Assembly (NCBI GenBank): GCA_040880025.1
Contig: JBBDJD010000010.1
Location: 62,001-126,000, forward strand
DNA from: RCIO01 sp040880025
GTDB taxonomy: Bacteria; Pseudomonadota; Alphaproteobacteria; Rhizobiales; Rhizobiaceae
Direction: 5' to 3'
Length of the DNA: 64,000 nt
Shown here: piece after piece, positions 60,132-64,000 of the stretch
Position numbering within the stretch: the first letter of the stretch is position 1
Layout: each line of letters opens with the position of its first letter
Notes under the pieces: model-generated
The model's database searches: none
What the model was told of the DNA's origin: nothing
The model's input: the letters and a program-made list of their open reading frames with translations, nothing else
Translations under genes and position numbers: made by a program

Positions 60132-60490
60132 CCACATTGCTGCGTTTCGAGCATGCTGTTCTCGCGGTGGCTGCGCTTGTCGGCTTCCATTTCGTTGGTG
60201 GGAATTGGTGGCTCTTCGCCGCGCTGATCCTCGTCCCCGATGTCTCGATGGTAGGCTATCTCGTCAACCCCAGGATCGGCGCATGGTGCTACAACGCGGT
60301 CCACAGCTGGCTTGCCCCCGTGGCTCTATGGCTGGTTGCGCTGGCGGCGGGATGGCCGCTGCTCACCGGGCTTGCCCTGATCCTCGCCGCCCACGTCGCC
60401 ATCGACCGTACGCTGGGTTACGGGCTCAAGCTGGAGAGCGGCTTTCAGGACACGCATCTGGGCCGCATCGGAAAGGCGAAAGAGGCCTGA
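60128..60490 (+). CDS. DUF4260 family membrane protein
   Basis: 120 residues with about three to four membrane helices; LILVPDVSMVGYLVNPRIGAW, YNAVHSW and AIDRTLGYGLK match DUF4260. The ATG overlaps the trmD stop (ATGA), so it is translationally coupled. Function unknown. Confidence 0.88.
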   Translation: MTTLLRFEHAVLAVAALVGFHFVGGNWWLFAALILVPDVSMVGYLVNPRIGAWCYNAVHSWLAPVALWLVALAAGWPLLTGLALILAAHVAIDRTLGYGLKLESGFQDTHLGRIGKAKEA

Positions 60491-60493
60491 TCG

Positions 60494-61249
60494 CTATCCG
60501 GTAACGAAATAATAGGCGGCCAGGAACAGCCCTACCGCCACCACGAAGCCGCGGACCGCGTTCTGCGGCACGCGCTTTGCAGCCCACACGCCGGCAAAGC
60601 CGCCGACGGCCACGCCGGGGATCATGACGATGACCTCGTACCAGGCAACCACGCCGCCGGAGACGAAGACCACGATCGCCACCGCCGCGATGACGATCGA
60701 CAGCATGTTCTTCAGCGCGTTGAGGTGATGATAGTCGCCGCGTTCCGTCAGCCCAAGCGTCGCCAGCATCATGATGCCCATTCCGGCCCCGAAGAAACCG
60801 CCATAGACCGCGGTGAAGAACTGCACGATGCGGCCGGTGAGCGGGTTCGACGCGGAGCCGTCCCCGTCTTCGCGCGGCTTGGGCTTCAGCCACGGTCCGG
60901 CTGCGAAAAGCGCCGTCGCGGCAATCAGCAGCCATGGCACCATGGCGCGAAACGACGGGTTGTCGAGCGACAGCAGGATCAGCGCGCCGGCCAGCGCGCC
61001 AGCCGCCGATACGATGCAGAACACCAGCGCCCCGCGCCACATCGCCTTGATGTCGTTCCAATAGGCTAGCGTCGACGAGATGTAGCCTGGAAACTGCGCG
61101 ATCGAGGACGTCGCATTGGCCGAAATGGGCGGGATGCCGGCCAGCGACAACGCGCCGAAAGTAATGAACGTGCCGCCACCCGCCACCGCGTTGACGGCGC
61201 CGGAAAGAAAGCCTGCAATGAACAGGAGAACGGCTAGGATCAGTGACAA
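60494..61249 (-). CDS. Sulfite exporter TauE/SafE family permease
   Basis: About 251 residues if initiated at TTG 61249; the frame is open to an ATG at 61417, but the extra residues do not fit the family. Seven to eight membrane helices; FLSGAVNAVAGGGTFITFGA and TAVYGGFFGAGMGIMMLATL are the two repeated TSUP motifs. It may export sulfonates or sulfite. No clear ribosome site, so the start is uncertain. Convergent with DUF4260. Confidence 0.85.
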   Translation of the reverse strand: MSLILAVLLFIAGFLSGAVNAVAGGGTFITFGALSLAGIPPISANATSSIAQFPGYISSTLAYWNDIKAMWRGALVFCIVSAAGALAGALILLSLDNPSFRAMVPWLLIAATALFAAGPWLKPKPREDGDGSASNPLTGRIVQFFTAVYGGFFGAGMGIMMLATLGLTERGDYHHLNALKNMLSIVIAAVAIVVFVSGGVVAWYEVIVMIPGVAVGGFAGVWAAKRVPQNAVRGFVVAVGLFLAAYYFVTG

Positions 61250-61570
61250 GGCGGGGCCGGCATTCGGTTGACGGGCGTATCGTCCTAGGGGGTGGCCGTT
61301 TCCGATGCAAGTCGCGGCCGGGCGCCGCGCCATCGCATGCGCCGCGCAGACCAGGTCAGCGCCGCAATTTTGTTGCCGGCGGGACGTGACAAACAGCGCG
61401 GAAATGTGTAACAGCACCGCCGATCCGGGCTAAGTTCCGGAAACCCGTCAATCAAGGACGGATTATTCGCCCCTGTCTTGCGCCTCGCACAAGACATAGC
61501 CGAGCGGTCACGGAACTGCGAAGCGAGCGTCGGGCGCTCTGGCTGTCGACAACAAGAAGAGGTTGAAGCG
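61250..61570. other. Leader and spacer region before rplS
   Basis: 320 bp without a supported gene. A stem-loop TGTCTTG/CAAGACA (61474-61496) lies about 75 nt before rplS and could be part of its leader. The ribosome site is a GAAGAGG-type run shortly before the ATG. No further structure is claimed. Confidence 0.4.
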
Positions 61571-62098
61571 ATGGATATCATCCGTCAGCTCGAGGCCGAA
61601 CAGGCCGCGAAAATTGCCGAGAAACGCCAGCTCCCCGAATTCCAGCCCGGCGACACCGTGCGCGTCCAGGTCCGTGTGACCGAGGGCACCCGCACCCGCG
61701 TGCAGGCTTTCGAGGGCGTGTGCATCGCCCGCGCCGGCTCCGGCTTTCAGGAGAATTTCACCGTCCGCAAGATTTCCTACGGCGAAGGCGTGGAGCGCGT
61801 GTTCCCGGTCTATTCGCCGATGGTCGAGGGCGTCGAGATGGTCCGCCGCGGCAAGGTCCGCCGCGCCAAGCTCTATTACCTGCGTGATCGCCGCGGCAAA
61901 TCGGCCCGCATTTCCGAAAACACCGGCGTGCGCGCCCGCAAGCTGAACGACGAGGAGCGCCAGGCGCTTGCCGCCGAAAAGGCCCGTCTCGAAGCCGAGA
62001 AGGTCGCCGCGGCCCAGGCGCTCGCGGCGGAAAAGGCAGCGGCGGAGGCCGCCGAGGCCAAGGCCAACGAGACGGCCGAGGCCGCGACAACGGAATAG
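61571..62098 (+). CDS. rplS: 50S ribosomal protein L19, with C-terminal extension
   Basis: 175 residues. Canonical L19 covers 1-120 (FQPGDTVRVQVRVTEGTRTR; GSGFQENFTVRKISYGEGVE; AKLYYLRDRRGKSARI). A further 50 residues are almost pure Ala/Glu/Lys (ALAAEKARLEAEKVAAAQAL), predicted helical, known as a variable tail in rhizobial L19. Followed by a strong terminator. Confidence 0.97.
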   Translation: MDIIRQLEAEQAAKIAEKRQLPEFQPGDTVRVQVRVTEGTRTRVQAFEGVCIARAGSGFQENFTVRKISYGEGVERVFPVYSPMVEGVEMVRRGKVRRAKLYYLRDRRGKSARISENTGVRARKLNDEERQALAAEKARLEAEKVAAAQALAAEKAAAEAAEAKANETAEAATTE

Positions 62099-62144
62099 GC
62101 TGGACGTGAGCGGGCGTCGACCTGCCCTCCCAGACCGAATGCTG

Positions 62145-62171
62145 AAAAGGCCGCGCTTGCGCGGCCTTTTT
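62145..62171 (+). terminator. Rho-independent terminator of rplS
   Basis: AAAAGGCCGCGC-TT-GCGCGGCCTTTT, a 12-bp stem with a tight loop and a T5 run, about 47 nt after the rplS stop. Confidence 0.88.
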
Positions 62172-62253
62172 CCGTTGCATCGCAATTCGGCCTGGCCAGT
62201 GGCCGGAACCGTGAACCGCTTGGCTGCGTTTCACGCCGGGATCGGAGGCACCT

Positions 62254-62778
62254 ATGGAAACCATCCTCGCCAGCTTCGAGAATTCGACCTACACGCCCTT
62301 CTCGGGCATCGCTCTACGCCTTCTGCTGGCAACGCTGCTCGGTGCGGCGATCGGTTTCGAGCGCGAATGGACAAGACGCCCGGCCGGATTGCGAACCCAT
62401 ATCCTTGTCTGCCTTGCGGCGGCGACGGCCGCTGTCTTGACCATCGAGATCGCGCATGCGGCTCCATTCCAGGAGGACTCCGTGCGCGTCGATCCAATCC
62501 GCCTGGTCGAGGCCGTCACGGCCGGTGTCGCCTTCCTGGCGGCGGGGTTCATTATCTTCAACCGGGGAGAGGTGCACGGCCTCACGACAGCCGCCGGCAT
62601 GTGGCTTGCAGGCGCGGTCGGCCTCGCATCCGGACTTGGTTTCTGGCAGATCGCCCTCCTGGCCACCCTGCTCGGCGTTGTCGTGCTGTGGCTGTTGCGC
62701 CTGTTCGAGAAGCTGCTTGACCTCAATCGCCATAACGCGCCCGGACGCCAAGAGAAACCAGCCGACAACGAAGATTGA
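62254..62778 (+). CDS. MgtC/SapB family membrane protein
   Basis: 174 residues with four to five membrane helices. LRLLLATLLGAAIGFEREWTRR and GLRTHILVCLAAATAAVLTI are the MgtC signature, and VTAGVAFLAAGFIIFNRG-EVHGLTTAAGMWLAGAVGLA completes it. Related proteins support growth in low magnesium or modulate ATP synthase. It lacks the long C-terminal domain of Salmonella MgtC. Confidence 0.92.
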   Translation: METILASFENSTYTPFSGIALRLLLATLLGAAIGFEREWTRRPAGLRTHILVCLAAATAAVLTIEIAHAAPFQEDSVRVDPIRLVEAVTAGVAFLAAGFIIFNRGEVHGLTTAAGMWLAGAVGLASGLGFWQIALLATLLGVVVLWLLRLFEKLLDLNRHNAPGRQEKPADNED

Positions 62779-62882
62779 CGGCACCTGTATGGGTTGCCTG
62801 TCGACTTGCGCCCTGACGTCACGCCGGTAGAGTGACGCCATGTCCGGCCGCGAGAGCCGGCACTCATTTCAGGAGCGTCACG

Positions 62883-63680
62883 ATGACCCGGTTTTTCGCA
62901 TCAATCGCCGCGATTGCTGCCCTGTCGTTGGCTACAATTGCCGCCCATGCCCAGTCGCTGCCCGACCTCGGTGACCGCACGGTGGTGATCGTCACCGAAA
63001 ACGCCTATCCGCCGTTGCAGTTCATCGACCCGAAGACGGGCGACGCGATCGGCTGGGAATACGAGGCCGTGGAGGAGATGGCCAAGCGCCTCAACTTCAA
63101 GATCGAGATCCAGAACACCAGCTGGGACGCCATGATCCAGTCGGTTTCGGATGGCCAGTACGACATGGGCATGACAGGCATCACCATCCGCGACGACCGC
63201 AAGGAGAAGGTCGATTTCTCCGAGCCTTACATGCATTCCGAAATGCGCATGCTGGTGCGCGCCGACGAGGAGCGCTTTGCCGACGAGAAGGAATTCGCCG
63301 CCAAGGACGATCTTCTGATCGCCGCCCAGCCAGGCACAACACCGTTCTACGTCTCCGTCTATGACATCCTCGACGGCAACGAGGCCAACCCGCGCATCAA
63401 GCTGTTCGAGACGTTTGGCGCGACGGTCCAGGCATTGCGTTCGGGCGATGTCGATCTGGTGCTGACCGACGGGGTTGCCGCCAACGGCTATGTCGAATCC
63501 TCCGGCGGCCAACTCAAAGTAATCGGCGGCGCGCTTGGATCCGAGGATTTCGGCTTCATCTTCCCGAAGGGATCCGACCTTGCCGAACCGATAAACGCGG
63601 CCATCGCCTCGATGCGGGACGACGGCACACTCGACGCGCTGAACACCAAGTGGTTCCTGGAGTACAAGCTCGGCCAATAG
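62883..63680 (+). CDS. Amino-acid-type ABC transporter substrate-binding protein
   Basis: 265 residues from the ATG at 62883 (AGGAG upstream). Signal peptide 1-23, then family 3 solute-binding signature VTENAYPPLQFIDPKTGDAIGWEYEAVEEMAKRL and GQYDMGMTGITIRDDRKEKVDFSEPY. It delivers a polar amino acid or similar solute to the inner-membrane permease, whose gene begins 12 bp downstream. Ligand not predictable. Confidence 0.93.
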   Translation: MTRFFASIAAIAALSLATIAAHAQSLPDLGDRTVVIVTENAYPPLQFIDPKTGDAIGWEYEAVEEMAKRLNFKIEIQNTSWDAMIQSVSDGQYDMGMTGITIRDDRKEKVDFSEPYMHSEMRMLVRADEERFADEKEFAAKDDLLIAAQPGTTPFYVSVYDILDGNEANPRIKLFETFGATVQALRSGDVDLVLTDGVAANGYVESSGGQLKVIGGALGSEDFGFIFPKGSDLAEPINAAIASMRDDGTLDALNTKWFLEYKLGQ

Positions 63681-63692
63681 CAGGAGCCGGGC

Positions 63693-64000
63693 TTGGCCCT
63701 CACGCCACCCGCGCCGGCGGGCAAGGACTTTCCGTACTGGCTTGTGGCAGCGGCGGCGATTGCTGTCGCGGCGGCGCTGTCAATTGCCGCCAGCGATCTC
63801 TATTCGCAAATATTCGCCGCCGTCTCGCGCGGTATCTGGATCACGGTCTGGGTAACGCTGCTCGGCTTCGCACTGGCTTCGGCGATCGGTCTCGGTATCG
63901 CCCTGATGGCGTTGTCGAAATCGCTCGTGCTGCGCCAGGCCGCGCGCTTCTATGTCGAGATCATCCGCGGTGTGCCGGTTCTGGTCCTGCTGTTCTGGAT
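63693..64000 (+). CDS. Amino-acid ABC transporter permease (partial, 3' end outside window)
   Basis: 102 codons to the window edge from a TTG start at 63693 with CAGGAG 6 nt upstream. Membrane helix 15-35, then ISRGIWITVWVTLLGF-like SRGIWITVWVTLLGFALASAI and RFYVEIIRGVPVLVLLFW, the typical start of a HisM/GlnP-type permease (the EIIRGVPVLV segment). Cotranscribed with the binding protein. Confidence 0.88.
   Translation, partial: MALTPPAPAGKDFPYWLVAAAAIAVAAALSIAASDLYSQIFAAVSRGIWITVWVTLLGFALASAIGLGIALMALSKSLVLRQAARFYVEIIRGVPVLVLLFW

Overview
The window is about 64 kb of GC-rich (roughly 60-65% by eye) alphaproteobacterial chromosome, most likely from a Hyphomicrobiales/Rhizobiales member of the Phyllobacteriaceae or Mesorhizobium type. 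Supporting signs are the ftsK-lolA pair, a glnK-amtB operon with an NtrC/sigma-54 type control region, sdhCDAB, the very large NAD-dependent glutamate dehydrogenase, Usg, DUF6481, 6S RNA next to 5-formyltetrahydrofolate cyclo-ligase, and rimM-trmD-rplS.

Layout. 1-11 kb: lolA (partial), ftsK, a DUF6481 gene, glnK-amtB, tesB, a UbiH-type hydroxylase, an OsmC protein, a Leu/Glu-type amino-acid dehydrogenase and a periplasmic MsrA. 10.6-16.5 kb: a membrane protein/HxlR regulator pair around a shared palindrome, then the succinate dehydrogenase operon sdhCDAB. This operon carries two disturbances: an extra AT-richer membrane-protein gene between sdhA and sdhB, and an 86-bp second copy of the sdhB 3' end. 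16-23.5 kb: a secreted caspase-like/TPR protein with a decayed duplicate of its own 5' end, a GNAT protein, and a coupled pair of membrane proteins, one with a ClpP-like fold. 23.5-39.9 kb: NAD-GDH, a UMF1-type MFS transporter, purH, a heparinase-like protein, rsmB, htpX, an SdhAF4-like protein, and a lipid-modifying locus (methyltransferase, sterol-desaturase-family hydroxylase, membrane-anchored AraC regulator).

39.96-45.34 kb is the accessory core. Two complete IS1595-family elements (here IS-A and IS-B) sit back to back. Each has about 19-bp inverted ends and an ISXO2-type DDE transposase, and each carries several passenger genes, including an HNH-type protein. Three perfect copies of the 8-bp target duplication AATATTAT mark the left, shared middle and right junctions. 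The right junction lies only 14 bp from the start codon of a secreted thermonuclease-like gene, so the insertion has replaced that gene's upstream region.

45.8-51 kb: a tiny minus-strand transcription unit whose 21-codon ORF is preceded by a 15-nt Shine-Dalgarno sequence, matching the entire expected 16S 3' tail; then an Excalibur-domain protein, acs, usg, a DUF2235 hydrolase and a MoxR ATPase. 51-64 kb: 6S RNA, 5-FTHF cyclo-ligase, a YmdB-type phosphoesterase, a cold-shock-domain/DUF805 fusion, asd, a frameshifted TraB/GumN gene, xerC, rimM-trmD-DUF4260, a TauE-type permease, rplS, an MgtC-like protein, and the start of an amino-acid ABC transporter operon that runs off the window.

Most of the window is ordinary core metabolism. 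The distinctive parts are the tandem IS1595 island, the super-Shine-Dalgarno small gene, the sdh operon scars and the duplicated caspase locus. No tRNA, rRNA or CRISPR array was seen.
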